Assembly: GCA_963513935.1 (NCBI GenBank)
Contig: OY740765.1
Location: 151,863,830-151,927,829 of the forward strand
Source of the DNA: Aphrophora alni
Taxonomy: Eukaryota; Arthropoda; Insecta; Hemiptera; Aphrophoridae
Direction: 5' to 3'
Length of the DNA: 64,000 nucleotides
Below the pieces are notes generated by a model. The model did no database searches. It was not told the DNA's origin and saw only the letters and a program-made list of their open reading frames with translations. This document shows positions 37,091-49,057 of the stretch, in pieces (within the stretch, counting starts at the first letter, position 1; the number at the start of each line of letters is the position of its first letter). A program made the translations under genes and the position numbers.

Positions 37091-38039
37091 ATGTGGAGTA
37101 AAATTATTTAGAATATAACTATAAAAATGCAATACAAATTCAAGGCCGTGTAGAAATTAGTCGTAATCATACTTCAATCTTCTTTTAAATGCTTTATGAA
37201 AGTACTTTGTATACAATTTTTTTTAATGCGTTTTTAAGTTATGTTTGTAATATTTTGATTCGAAGTTTAGTATGGTTATCAATCTTTACAAAATGTATTT
37301 TTTCCATCAATAGTTTCTATACTTGTAATTGTTTAAATATATATGTGTAATCTTTGAGGTTATGTAACAACTAAATAGACCAATCAAATTCAAACCCAAT
37401 TTTTTTATGAACAAACAATAAACAAATATGTTCAGAACTATTATTATCGAGGAAGCTATCGGAAACGGAGATGTAACTGAAAACCTGCAGTCTTTTGCAA
37501 CTTCAAATTCACTCTCTCCTCTAAAGTGGGATAACTATTTTCTGTACCTTTAACATGTCCCTAAGAAATGATCCTCGAAAAACGTACATTTTTCTCGAAC
37601 ACACTGTATAGAGATCTTTAAAAAGAGGCGTCTAAACTGATTACATATTCAACCTTTACTTTACAATTTATAACAAAAGGAAATTAGGAAATTTAATTTA
37701 TAAATTAAAGCGCATAGACGTTCTGAGCATCGTTTTAAGAAATTATGTAAACATACCTTCACAATATCTATAACAGCTGATCGGAAAAACCACAACGCCC
37801 TAAACATTGTTAAACTGATCACTACGATGACGTTTTAAGTACTAATAGTTGTATTTACTCTGAATGTACGTATTACCCACTATATGGATTACAGAGTAAT
37901 TTCAGTAATCGTTAAAAACTTTTACTTATGTTTTTGACTGATATTAAAGTGTCGTGGCACCAGGAAACAGAAAAATTGATTATCGGCTTTCCGACCGTCC
38001 GTCCTCCGTTGTCGTCTGTACAATAAGCACAATAGCTAC

Positions 38040-38530
38040 CACAAAAATTAATACAGAAACATGAAATTTGGTTTAGGGGACTGCAGTGTGCTCATATAGA
38101 AACCTATTGAAATTCACAAACATCGAAATAAAGATCAGAATGGCTTTCATTTTAAACAGTTGTTCATCTAATATTACATCAAAATTTGCTGATTTTAATT
38201 GTGCATGTATTGATACTTATATCACCTCTCTGAGATTGTCAAAAATGTAATTTCTAAGCCTGGCCTTATATGAAAATGTACTATTCCAATGATTACAAAA
38301 TCCGTTAGGGCTGATTCACCGGCGCGAGCGAAGCGAGTGGAGATTTAACAAAGTGCAGAAAACCTGTTTAACAACGGTTTTAAACGAACTTATCCTAATG
38401 TATAAAACCTCTTGATCTACAAATACAAATTAACATTTCCTACAAAGATTAGGAATCCAACTTTTATTCATTACACATGCAGGATCTGTTAAGTAAATAA
38501 ATACCTACTATGATGGTGCCCATCAATTTT
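38040..38530 (+). repeat. Dispersed repeat family E copy
   Basis: Well-preserved order: GAAATTTGGTTTAGGGGACT, TTCTAAGCCTGGCCTTATA, CGCGAGCGAAGCGAGTGGAG, 'TGATCTACAAATAC', GGATCTGTTAAGTAAATA. Best reference copy for the family in this window. Confidence 0.55.
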
Positions 38531-39029
38531 TTTTACAATTTAGATTTATTCGGAAGGTTTAAACGATGAATACAGTTTTCCTGACTCACGATCTAAATTA
38601 GATCTCGATAATTGTTGAAGGTTAAATTGAAACAAAAATAACGCTTAAATAATTTAATATACTGATAGTTAACCGTACTGCAATTAATCTACATTGTAAT
38701 CCGGTATAAACGGCGAGAGAAGCGAAATTCTGTTTTAACTCGGTTAATTTGTCACTTTGTCCGTTTTAACAATAAAGTTCTTCGCAAATTGACCAAACTA
38801 TATTTGTTAAGTTCTTAAAATTGTATTTACCGTTTTAAAGTAGCGACCACTCAAATACCGTACGGTTCCAAGGAACTGATACTGGTTCCAAATAATGGTT
38901 TCAAGGCATGGATACGAGTATTCCAACTCGGAAGTATTCTCTTGTTGTTTATACATGAAAAACATGTCGTTCGACTATCATCGTCTTCTATACAAAAAGG
39001 AACTTAGAAAAAGACCCTTAGCACTTGAA

Positions 39030-39185
39030 TTAGAGTAGTAAAAGAGCGAGACGGTGAAGAGAGATCTGACGAGAAAGATTAAATAGAGCAATCTAACTCC
39101 AAGACTACAAAAACAAGTATGAATCAAGCTAGGCTCCCTCGGGATAACCGAGCCAGTACTCACATAAGTGGGCCTGGAGGGTTAC
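39030..39185 (+). repeat. Dispersed repeat family A copy
   Basis: AGAGATCTGACGAGAAAGAT, 'ATCTAACTCCAAGACTACA', 'TCAAGCTAGGCTCCCTCGGG', 'GTGGGCCTGGAGGG'. One partial unit. Confidence 0.55.
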
Positions 39186-39379
39186 TAGGTTAAAGTAGAG
39201 CTATAATTTACAGCTAATTATTGTAAATTATAGCTAATTTACAATAAATTATAAATTTTGAACCATTTTCGATCTTTCCACAGAAACCTAACCTAACCTA
39301 AACAAAATATTTTTTTAAACTTCCTCACGCTACTTACCGGTACTTTATGTTTTCATTTTATTGAAAATATTTAGAGCTC

Positions 39380-39890
39380 CGTAGAGTTTTATATATAACT
39401 AGCAGAGTAAATGTCCTTCGTACGGGGTTAACGTACAGATAATTTATTGTTAAGGGAGTTCGAAAAACTGTAAACATCAAATCTAATCAGTTGACAGAAG
39501 CAACTCCATCGGTCAAAGAGAAATGCCAGCCGCTATTTTGGTTTTTAGTGATTTTTTTAAATCTTATATTTAGAACCGATTTTTAGCTAAAAACATTAAC
39601 CTTTTGCGTATTTTATATACCATAAGCATCACACATTTGAAAAGAAGGAATGTAAGAAGCCTCAGCTCGTTTCACCTTTGTAGTTTAGAGGAAAATTTAA
39701 TTTCGGATTTTTTATATTTTTAATATGTTTAAACGCAAAAGTATTTCAGAAGATTTCTTAGTGAACACCAATTTATTACCTATGAGGAAACTATATTCCA
39801 AGTTTCATTGCAATCCGTTCAGTAGTTTTTGAGAAATCCTGATGAGTGAGTGAGTCAGTCAGTCAGTCAGTGGTATTTGGCTTATATATA
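39380..39890 (+). mobile_element. Probable non-autonomous retroposon-like element
   Basis: Begins near TATATATAACTAGCAGAG and ends near CAATCCGTTCAGTAGTTTT, GAGAAATCC, a (GTCA)n-like microsatellite (39845-39872) and TTATATATA. The pattern of an 'ACTAGC' start and a 'CCGTTCAGTAGTTTTTGAG' end followed by a short tandem repeat is common at ends of dispersed insect elements. No ORF; class uncertain (RTE-related or similar). Confidence 0.4.
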
Positions 39891-40687
39891 CACAAAACAA
39901 TTACACTGTATTCTTTCTTATGATTTTGTCTAATAATGGATGTAACTTGTATATTAACTTGCATCAATGTAAATTAGAGTAAAATATAACAGTAGTAGGA
40001 TCCCTTGTGCTTTCAACGAATTAAGCCACCATCGATAGCCAACAGTAGTGGGGGTAAACGTTCACTTTTTAGACGAGGAAGTCTCCATTCCAGGTTTTAT
40101 AAGTATCGATAAGCTTTGTAATATTTACTACCACTGTAATCCTAACGATTGCTAAATCACAATCACAATACAAGAAGCAAGGCACCCATAAAACATTTAA
40201 CTTGTATTATTTCTCCCTGTGAAGGGTGTATAGTAGGAGTGGTATTATTTATTGTTACTTCTAGGTCTATGAATATTGTTGTGTCACGTGATACACTAGA
40301 CTGTAGCCACGTTGGGTTTATAAGAATGGTTTATTGAATGTTTTAACAATTTAAGGAACGAAGTCTACTTTTCATAGATCCAATAGTATTTTGGTAAAAT
40401 TTGAAATAAATAGTAGTTTTTCAGCGAGTAATCGTAAATCCAAACGATCTATTAGTAAACAGTTAAGTCACTATTCCTTTGGTACGCAACCCCTATTAGT
40501 TAGCTGACCCGTTGTAGTAGTTCCTTGTGTGGTGTAGTTCTGTGAGTTATGGTTTTTCTGATCATGTTTTTATTTAGTCTTAGTTATTCTAGTTTTAATC
40601 TTCCTTAGATTACTATTTAGTTTTAGTTTCCAACATGGCCCTATAATAAAACCTGCAGGTATCATGTTCTAGGTTCATCACTCGATA

Positions 40688-40722
40688 ACAGAAGTTGATT
40701 TATACTCTCGAAACGTCGTTTA
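40688..40722 (+). ncRNA. Degenerate hammerhead-like core, second sequence type
   Basis: CAGAAGTTGATTTATACTC, then TCGAAACGTCG. The reading is a CUGAAGA-like box (changed), a decayed stem II around the TTTATA loop, then GAAA and the palindrome ACGT followed by C. The copy at 53145-53180 has the same TCTCGAAACGT ending. No inverted arms seen here. Confidence 0.3.
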
Positions 40723-41531
40723 ATAAATTTATTAGTGTATTAGTTTTGATAAATGTCCGCTTAAATCATTTCAATAATACTTTCAGATTTATTTTATCTT
40801 GGTTGTGGACATCATAACACAACAACAGTAGTCCAATATCTTTTGCATGAACATCTCTATTTTACTGTTCAGTTATATTATTAACAATAATTTAATTTGT
40901 CACTCTTGCGAAGATTCAGTATCACTTACAAAATACGCATTACAGAATACGTTATCACACGTTGTCATGGAAACGTCAGGAATTACAACGGTGAATATTC
41001 CAACCGAATTGCCTAGTTTGCTCCCAGATTGCAATGCTAAAGGGAATATCCAATTTAAATTTGATTAAAACGAAATCTAGTGAATGTCACATGACGGTAT
41101 CACGTTTCATAGGGGGGAGATTTGTGTTATAAAACAATGGCTGTTCTATTAGTAATAACTGATAGATGAATCCAATACAAACTGAAATGGACAAAGTCAA
41201 TGTAAATATCCATTACTGTATCAAATTAGAATTTTATAATTGCATAAAATATTTAAAAAAATAATACCATTTCTAAGCAAGTTTGAATTTAAAATTTATA
41301 ACTCTAAATTATTATTCACATAAAATATTAAACAAGCAATGAAATGGGTTGATGGGGTAAAACATGGTGTATTAAAGAGATTTACTGGTTCACAAAACCA
41401 TTTAGTTTGTTAACCATAGCGTTAAACTAAAAAAAATTTGCAAACAAAACGTTTCACTTTCAGTTATATCGGTATCATGGTCACTATACGTCGCTTCTAT
41501 TTACAATGAAACGAACAATAATTCTTATATA

Positions 41532-42403
41532 CAGGGTGTTTCTGAAATATTCAACATTTTATATTTTAACAAAAACATATTATAGTTTTTGAAATAGATA
41601 AGATATGAGTTCAGATTTGACATACACATTTTTTATGTGATGTTTAACAAGTGTGCAAAAAATAAATACTGCACTTGTATTATTTTCAAAATGGCGGTAG
41701 CTTTAAATTTTTAATGTTCAATATCTCAAAAATTATTAATTTTACAAAATAATTCTAAGACACAAAAATGTTTCGTCTTTTAACTACAAATAAAATGAGT
41801 TAAAACATTTTTTTTACATGAAATGATAATTGAGTTATTGACAAAAAAACTGACAGAAACAGTTGAAATTACTTGACAGTGACCTACAGCACCTAAGATG
41901 AGGTTAGAAACAAACTTTTTAAATTATTATATTTTTAAATTCTGATTTAAAAAAAAAAATGTTGCCTCTAACCTTATTTTAGGTGTTGTCGACAAGATAT
42001 TATATTTTCAGTTTTTTGTCAATAGCTCTTCTTTTGACTTACAGAAAAAATAATATAAAACTCATTTTATTTATAGTTAAAGAAGAAACTTTTTGTGTCT
42101 TAGAATTATTTTGTAAAATTAATGGTTTTCGTGACATTCAATATTAAACGACCGCCATTTTGTAAATAATACAAATGCAGTCTTCATTTTTTGCACACTT
42201 TATAAAACATTGCATAGAAAATGTGCATACCAAATCTGAATTCAATATTTCAAAAGCTATAATATTTTGCTGTAAAAATATAAAATGTTGGATTGTCAGA
42301 AAACGAAGTTGTTTCTGACACATGTTCTTAGGAACTTTTTTTATTAATTTCTATGTAAGAAATCTGTTTCCGCAGTTTATCAAAGTATTCCAGAAACATC
42401 GTG
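41532..42403. mobile_element. 872-bp foldback MITE, CAGGGTGTTTC type, TA-flanked
   Basis: Left end CAGGGTGTTTCTGAAATA follows TA. The right end CCAGAAACATCGTG precedes TA and has three changes from the inverted left end. Long inner arms match in inverted order: AAAATGGCGGTAGC with GACCGCCATTTTG, and ATTCTAAGACACAAAAATG with TTTTGTGTCTTAGAAT. The right arm keeps about 80 bp that the left arm has lost. No transposase. Confidence 0.8.
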
Positions 42404-42755
42404 TAGTTGTAATGTTTTATTTTGAAAACATCCCAAAGGATTTTATTTTAAAAGAGTAGAGTTACCGTTTATAGATGACAATGCGAAACGTTTTACCTAG
42501 GTTCCTGTTTTAGAAAACACATTTTAGGAATTAAGTAACCTCATCATTAAAGCAACAATCGCCCCCTTCTAAGAGCCATCGAAACATTTTACATTCAGTT
42601 TTTTGGTTGTCGTGGGTACTTTATTATTTCGCCTATACGAGCAATTCGTAAAATTTTGTAAAATTTAATTTGAAAAAGGCGCCAAAGAATTTTATTGTAA
42701 TCTACCATTTTAGAGTGCGGGAATAAAGAGCGATTTAACTATGAAGAAACTAAAT

Positions 42756-43075
42756 TAAGGGATAACAGATTAGTCATAATCGAGGTTAACATGGTGTAAC
42801 TGAGGAGTTAAACATAGATTACTTCTTGTATTTCTGCTTTGTAAATAGCTTTTAATTCTTCTTGTGATTTATCACCTTATAAATTCTACTTTATAGATTT
42901 ATTATTAGTTCGTAGAAATATGTCCGGTTATGTACGAACTAATAATAAATCTGTACAACAAGAATTAACGCTATTTACGAAGCAGAAATACAAGAATTAA
43001 TCTATATTTAACTCTTCGGTTGCACCATCCGTGCCTCAATTATGATGAATCGTCTAATCTGTTATATCAGAAATA
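42756..43075. mobile_element. Imperfect foldback element, arms ~130-160 bp
   Basis: The left arm (42756-42925, from GGGATAACAGATTAG) and the right arm (42939-43075, to CTAATCTGTTATATC) are inverted copies. Shared blocks include GAGTTAAACATAGATTA, CTTGTATTTCTGCTT and GATTTATTATTAGTTCGTA. The right arm lacks about 25 bp of the left. The spacer is only about 13 bp. No coding capacity. Confidence 0.75.
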
Positions 43076-43540
43076 ATATAAAAGTGAAAATAAATTATTT
43101 TATCATTACACATGTTTTGGCGTTACGAGATATGATTCACTGAACTCCGTTTTGCTGTTGTTGATAAAAAAATTATTATTTTAAATTCTTGTTCTGTCTG
43201 TTTTTACTTGTAATATATATTAATACTTCCCACGACATTAATGTATGTATAATTTATCGTTATTATATTTTGTGTTTTATGTTCGAATATAAATAAAAAA
43301 TTTATTTAAGAAATGCGAAATTCATCTTTGTTTCTATGGTTCTTCTTAATCAGTTCGTGATCAATCTCAGTGTTTTTTAATTAGAATTATAGATTTTTGA
43401 AATAATAGTTATGCCCTCAGCTCCTATTTACCATTCAATCCTCTATCATATCAGCAAGATACTTTGCTGAGTAAAACGTGTATACTTCAATTACGAAACG
43501 AAACAAAAATTTCCATAACTATTATTTATTTGTAACAAAA

Positions 43541-43575
43541 CGAAGTTTCAATGACTAAACTATCATCAGGTGTTA
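43541..43575 (-). ncRNA. Decayed hammerhead-like core
   Basis: On the minus strand CTGATGA is intact, followed by a weak stem II (TGA...TCA) and TTGAAACTTCG. The post-GAAA palindrome has been lost. Included because box order and spacing match the other copies. Confidence 0.25.
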
Positions 43576-44025
43576 CGTACACAGTCTTTCTTGATAATAA
43601 ACCAGAAATAATATTATTCTAGTTATAAACCACGAAAATTTGTATTCTCAGGGCTAATTATACACACATACATTTTTTTTAATATTTTAGAATATGCGAA
43701 TCATAAAATCGCAATAATTTGTTTGATAAAAAATACTATTTCTTTTTTTTTTAAAATGCTGTTTTAAACTTAAGACTACCAGTCATTTTGGATTGTTACG
43801 ACGGAAATGCATTTTCTTTTCTCATCAAGAACCACAATCTGACCATGGAACATTTTTCACAGTATATTTCTTCTAGTAAATTATTATACCAAAACCTAGT
43901 GTTTATACCCAAAGTTTGGATTATTTATTCCAATTACTTAAAGGGGGGCTGAAATTATATGACAACTATGTTACCTCTTGCATAATGTTCATTGTTTTCT
44001 AACATATATGTCTTATCTTTTCCAG

Positions 44026-44066
44026 AATGGGACAACAGGTTCTGAAAGCGGAGGACGCACAAATGG
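44026..44066 (+). CDS. Candidate 41-nt coding exon of the same gene
   Basis: A TTATCTTTTCCAG acceptor (AG at 44024-44025) is followed by 41 nt, then GTGAGTG. Taken in phase 0 after the giant exon it reads NGTTGSESGGRTN plus two bases of a Gly codon, with no stop. Both splice sites are strong, GC content rises exactly within the exon, and the peptide resembles my memory of the segment before the C1 domain in insect Unc-13. The next exon is not found in the remaining 20 kb, so that intron probably leaves the window. Small enough to have been missed by automated calling; may be alternatively used. Confidence 0.6.
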
Positions 44067-45214
44067 GTGAGTGCATAAGATTTCCAAAAGTTTAAATATT
44101 CCTTTTTACTTTCTCTCAGATAGTGTAGAGAAAGTCATGTGATCGATCAAAACATTGATTGATTGTCGTTTGTATAGAACTCCAAAGCCTTAGCGCGTTT
44201 TAATGAAATTTAGTATTTAGAGGGTCATGATTTCCTTTTAAATTTTTATTATAATCCAAAATTTTTTGGATAGTGCAATACGAAAAATACACAAAATTCT
44301 GATATTGATCAAATTTGTTCCAGTTTACCCTCTAAGGACCCAAAAAAAAAACATATTGGTTGCTTCTTCGAAAAATGCTTGTTCATGTGGTGTCAGTAAA
44401 AAGCCAAAGAAATATCGTCCATGAAGCTATTATAATATAAGTAGTGTCTCAAAATTGACCACACCTATTTCGTTAAAATTGTTGTGAGATGAGAATATTA
44501 GTAACGCAAACTCTTGGGAAAAACCTAAGTTAAAAAAATATTACGGTTTTGAAATAATTGACAAAAAAAACAACAATATAAACCGTCGTTTAAAAGCGAG
44601 ATTTTAATGAAATACCAGTTACGCTGATGGTGTGGTTATGACAAAAGCATAGCAATTTAAGACCTTATTTAAACATATAAATATTTTTCAAACACCACAG
44701 TCCTTTTCGCTTTTAGAAACAACTACGCACTGACGCAATTTTTGTGGCGATTGGTTTTGGTTTCTTTTTATTTGGTTTTAGAGAAGAGTGAAAATTTTTG
44801 TACAATGTGACCCATTTGTTTTAACTCATTCATTTTTTTTTTATGCAAATAATCAAATTAAAATATCAATGATAACACTGGGGGTGTTACAAGAAAGTTG
44901 CTTTTACCCTAAAACAGTTGTTTCGTCAAATAAGATATAGTCAATTGTCCAAAGGATACGTACTGTTTTAACTCCACCATTTGAAGTTTCGCTGAATGAT
45001 TTTAACACGGGCGAAATGAATTTAATCTTTTTTCTTGTTGTTTAAGGTAAGAAATGTTGAACTACCAGTAAAAAGTTTTAAAAAAACTTTGAAGTTGGAA
45101 TAAAATGGTAATCTGATCCAAATATTTTATTCTCTCTTATAAATATTTTTTTAAACTATTCAGGTCAACATTTTTACTTTTTCTTAAAAAAACATGTGTA
45201 AAAATTTGTGTTCT

Positions 45215-45480
45215 TTATTTAAACTGAAACCCATCTACAGCGATAGACTGATAGCAACGCCTAAAAATTATTCGTACCACTTTACTTGTAAAGTGATTAT
45301 GTGGCACCCGAAGAAGTTCCTCTTCGATAACGCTCTTTAAATCCTCATCTATAATGAAACTATGAGTGTACACTTTCACACTAGACAAGGCAACATGAAA
45401 TTGTCTAATTTATTCTGCAACATTTTTAAAAATAATGACTGAACGCCACACTTTACTTTTTGCTCAACTGTAAAAACCAT
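45215..45480 (-). pseudogene. Internally deleted mariner-like transposase relic
   Basis: On the minus strand an ATG at 45480 opens MVFTVEQKVKCGVQSLFLKM. A second frame near the end reads DLKSVIEEELLRVPHN, continues to RRCYQSIAVDGFQFK and stops at 45215-45217. The last part resembles the C-terminal tail of mariner-like DDE transposases ('...RR...CI...GGxFEHL'). The catalytic core is missing and the two ends are out of frame (266 bp). A likely element end, ACACACTGTATA, is at 45830-45842; the other end is not certain. Confidence 0.4.
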
Positions 45481-46030
45481 TTTGCGACTACAAAGGACAA
45501 TAACATTTTACTCAAAAGAATTAAGTTATAAGTTTCTATTTTAATTTAATTTTCTTTAAGTTTTGAATGGAACAGCTGTTTTTTTAAATTTAAATCGAAC
45601 AGCTGTTCAACAATTAAACCTGCAAGAATAAAAGCCATAAAAGTTGTTTTAATTTGTGTTACTGCTATTTTATTTCTATAAACCCCATTGTTTTGAAATT
45701 TTCACACAACATTTTAGTTAACGTCATTTAAAAGTATGTAAAGTTTCAAAAGAATCGGTTGAAGAATAAGGAATTAATAGAAAATACAAACGGGGCGTGC
45801 CGGGGATACGGGCATGTATCTTTTAACGGGACACACTGTATATAGATATTATTGGGTAGTACTGACAATGTAAAATTGTGTTTCCTATAATTGATAGTTT
45901 GTGTGTTTCTAAACGAATTCCCGCCATTATCACATCAGTTTGTTTTTATTTCTCAATAAGTGGTAGGATTACAGACATCAGGATGTGTCACTTTATATCC
46001 AAATAGTCTTGGTCAAGTTAAGGTAAAACC

Positions 46031-46176
46031 AATGGTCTTTAACCTCTGCCTGTGAGTAGTAGTAGTAATCCTTGTAGTTATATGTAAGACAGAGAGAGAA
46101 TGAAACTGAATATATATGTTATAGGTATATAACGTTAAATCTAACTGATAACAGTTGAAGAAAATTTGTAAAAAGT
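46031..46176 (+). repeat. 146-bp dispersed repeat, copy 1 (inverted partner at 50445)
   Basis: 'AATGGTCTTTAACCTCTGCC' through a (AGT)n stretch and 'ATAGGTATATAACGTTAAAT' to 'ACAGTTGAAGAAAATTTGTA'. Highly similar to the reverse complement of 50445-50590, and equal in length. Confidence 0.85.
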
Positions 46177-46484
46177 TGACATTTGCGTTGACGCCAACAA
46201 GGAAGTCAAATAAAATCCCTTGAATTTATTCAGGTGTCAACTTTAAAACTTTGATTCTTAGGTAACAAAAGCTTTATAAAACCTTCATCCAAACGTATTA
46301 AGTGACAATATTTGTTTGTAAAAGTTTTAAACATCTTTATAAATTATTGTTTTAAGTTGGCAAACGTGGAAGTGTAGAGGTATTTAAGACAAGTACTTAT
46401 TTACTTACTGTTGGTTTTCAATTTATTGAATAAGGTTTTGTAAGACGTATTGTATTTATGTTAAAATAAAATATATTACTTACC

Positions 46485-46640
46485 CAATATACGAAGTATA
46501 TTTCAAGGAGGGTATCTACCAATACAAGTTAACATTTTCTACAAGCCCCAAAAACCAACCTTTGGACATATCTTATATTACATATTGTACGATTGTGTTG
46601 GGTAAGTACCACGATGGTACCTATCAACTTGTGATTATAT
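46485..46640 (+). repeat. Repeat family E, 3' segment only
   Basis: ATCTACCAATACAAGTTAAC, ACATTTTCTACAAG, then GTTGGGTAAGTACCACGATG. Matches the end blocks of the E copies at 21200 and 24100. Confidence 0.45.
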
Positions 46641-47857
46641 GATTAAAGTTTATATGAGAAAAAATAGGAAAGTGTATATGAGAAAAAATTTAAAATCCTC
46701 CTTTAACTTTGTTATTAAATAAGATATTTAAACACATTTTGTGACATTTTAATTTTTTATTATTGAGAGGTTGGTTTTCTGAGCCATTGTTTTTTCGTAC
46801 TGGACTTAAGGGAATTCAAAACAGGGCGAAAATTAAAAATTTCAAATGAGACATATGATCATGTAATACATTATTTTAAAGGGCTGATCAGACAAGAAAA
46901 ATGGTGGCTGTTAAAGTAACTGTATTAAAGTAGCTAAAGAAGATTGTATCTCCTCCCCATAACTTTATTAGTATTTGAGAATCTTCCGAGGTAATGGAGG
47001 GAACCTTAATATGCCCTAATTTTGGATTTCTGGCAACGCAGGAAGGGTAGGAGACTAAAAAAAATTTTAAATAGGATATAATATGGTCATTTCATGCTTT
47101 CTTTTGAAGAGTGAAAGGAGACAAATGAAACTTAAAACTAATGAATATATAATTCAAACCAAAATGAAGTCTAAATAGTGTAGATAGCTAAAATTAAAAA
47201 GCGTCGCTTCTTAAATATGTATGTTAATATTTATTAGCATAAAATGTTTTTGCTAATAAAATTTTTACTTATAAGAGATAGCTTCTATTACCTGAAAAGG
47301 ACCTCAAATAATAATAAAGTTAAAGCGGAGAGGTGGAATTTCCATTAACTATCTTAATATCAACCACTTTAAACGCCACCATTTTAGTTAGAATGGTCCA
47401 AACAAACATGTCGTGGTCATTTTTTTTCTCATCTATCTCTTTAAAATGATATATCACATGACCATATGTCCCATTTTAAAATGTTTACGTTCCCCCTTTA
47501 AATATAAAATTGAAAAGGAAGCAGCTCTTCACTACAAAGATTCCCGAAAACAGTTTTTAGCAATCTTAATTTTTTTTTAAATAAAAGGGATAATTGGAGC
47601 GCTAGTTTCTTTTCAGCCTTATATTGGAGTGTAATTACAGCCTAAAATCTTCAATTTCGTTCCTTTATGTAGCAGCTTATCTCTCAAAAGAAATATATTG
47701 CCAAAAATTTAATAATAAAAAAAATTAACAGTGTAGTGATATTTTTGGGAAGATAAGTATTCATTTTTATTTCGTGGTTGGTTTTGTGGTTGGGTTTGTG
47801 AAAAAGTTAGTGCTTTTTTTTGCACAATTTATTACCAGTGTATATTCCGTTATATAG

Positions 47858-48046
47858 AATAAAAATTATTATGATGCGTGCCATTGTCGTAACAGAACAA
47901 GGCATAAAACGGTGTACATAGGCAATCCTCGTTCTGTATCTAAATTGCCTACTTGTAGTTTTGAAGGAGCTCCTGAATCTAACTACAGTAAAGCGTTTAA
48001 TGTGGAAAAACCAAATTACCTTCTGTACTTCACTATTATTCTATAA
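47858..48046 (+). other. Coding-like open segment without a start, unknown
   Basis: An open + frame of 62 codons (between TAG 47855-47857 and TAA 48044-48046) includes CHCRNRTRHKTVYIGNPR and SFEGAPESNYSKAFNVEKP. The residue mix is protein-like and GC is raised relative to the flanks, but there is no ATG, no clear flanking splice pair and no family I recognise. Family B sequence begins right at its 3' end. It could be a relic exon or a transposon fragment. Confidence 0.25.
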
Positions 48047-48140
48047 ACTGTGCAAAATCATTGCACTAACTTTTTCACAAAAGAAAATAATAACCAAACA
48101 AAACTTTACGTCACCAAAATTGTCAGTTCAATATTTGTTA
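48045..48140 (+). repeat. Dispersed repeat family B copy
   Basis: CTGTGCAAAATCATTGCACT then AACTTTTTCAC, with 'CACCAAAATTGTCAGTTCAAT' downstream. Same order as 3224-3330. Confidence 0.6.
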
Positions 48141-49057
48141 GTAAAACAGAAGATTTATACAAAATATTTTGAAAAATTAGTTATAAATTTAAATACAATA
48201 TAAACGGCTTCATTTGTACCAGAAACTCGTCCCAATAGTAAATCACATTTCACTGTAATCGTGTTTATCTAGTACATTTTTTTTTCTTTTTCCAAGAGTT
48301 ATAATTTTTTTTTTTAATTCTCATATTTTTTACTATAGTTCAAAACTTAAGGTAGATGTTATATTTTTTTCTTCTTAAAATCTGTTATAATATTTTTTGC
48401 CAAATTCTGCATAAATGCAGTCTCTAAGAATGAGAACAAAACTTATTATCGCAAAAATGCCGGTTCCATAATTATAGTTTAAAAAATCAAACTTATGGCT
48501 CTTACATAGACTTAATTTTTCAAAATTGATTCTAGCGATTTCTTTTAAATTTCAATAAAACGTGACACGATCAATAAGCCCAATCCGTTAACTAAATATC
48601 TAGCAAAAAATTATTAAAGTAAAATAAAATTTTAAAAAACTATTTATATCGAGAATGCCATATTTAAACATGTACATTTTTGCTATAGACGATATCCATG
48701 GTACATTTAACAAACTAATATTTGAAGTGACGTTTACTAAGGGATGGGTGAGTAGAAATATTTGTCCAATGTTTTTGTACTGATTATTTATTCAACTTAT
48801 AGAACAACGTATATTTTTCCGGACCCACAGAGTAGAGATTTTAAAATGAGGGATCTAAAGGGCATGTAGTTTCAACCGTTGCATTATTAGTGCATTGTAG
48901 GATATGACCTCATTCCCTGAGGATATAGACTAGGAATAGACAGGAGTAAACAAGCTATCAATAGATCCTACGCGACTGGGTTAAATGTTTTATATAAAAC
49001 TACAGTATGTGCGTGGAAGTGACCGTAGCAATAAAGCTTTTATTTATTCACCACAGT

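Larger units (their letters stand above)
9463..44025 (+). other. Inferred 34.5-kb intron, repeat-filled
   Basis: From the donor at 9463 to the AG at 44024-44025 there is no convincing host exon on either strand. The sequence is AT-rich with many short composition-driven frames. The structured content is listed separately: families A-E, a minisatellite, hairpins, TA-flanked foldbacks, a LINE tail and hammerhead-like cores. Stretches not listed (for example 15240-16700, 22650-24000 and 32100-32560) hold only AT-rich DNA and homopolymer runs as far as I can see. The intron exists only if the 44026-44066 exon is correct. Confidence 0.5.

Noticed and set aside
40847..41068. 73-codon + frame (HSCEDSVSLTKYALQ...)
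   Set aside because: Composition somewhat protein-like, but no homology I recognise and no supporting splice or repeat evidence.
44448..45842. Full mariner-like element with ends at about 44448 and 45838
   Set aside because: The right end (ACACACTGTATA) is plausible, but the left candidate (TAGTGTCTCAAAATTG) matches it poorly, so boundaries are not claimed.
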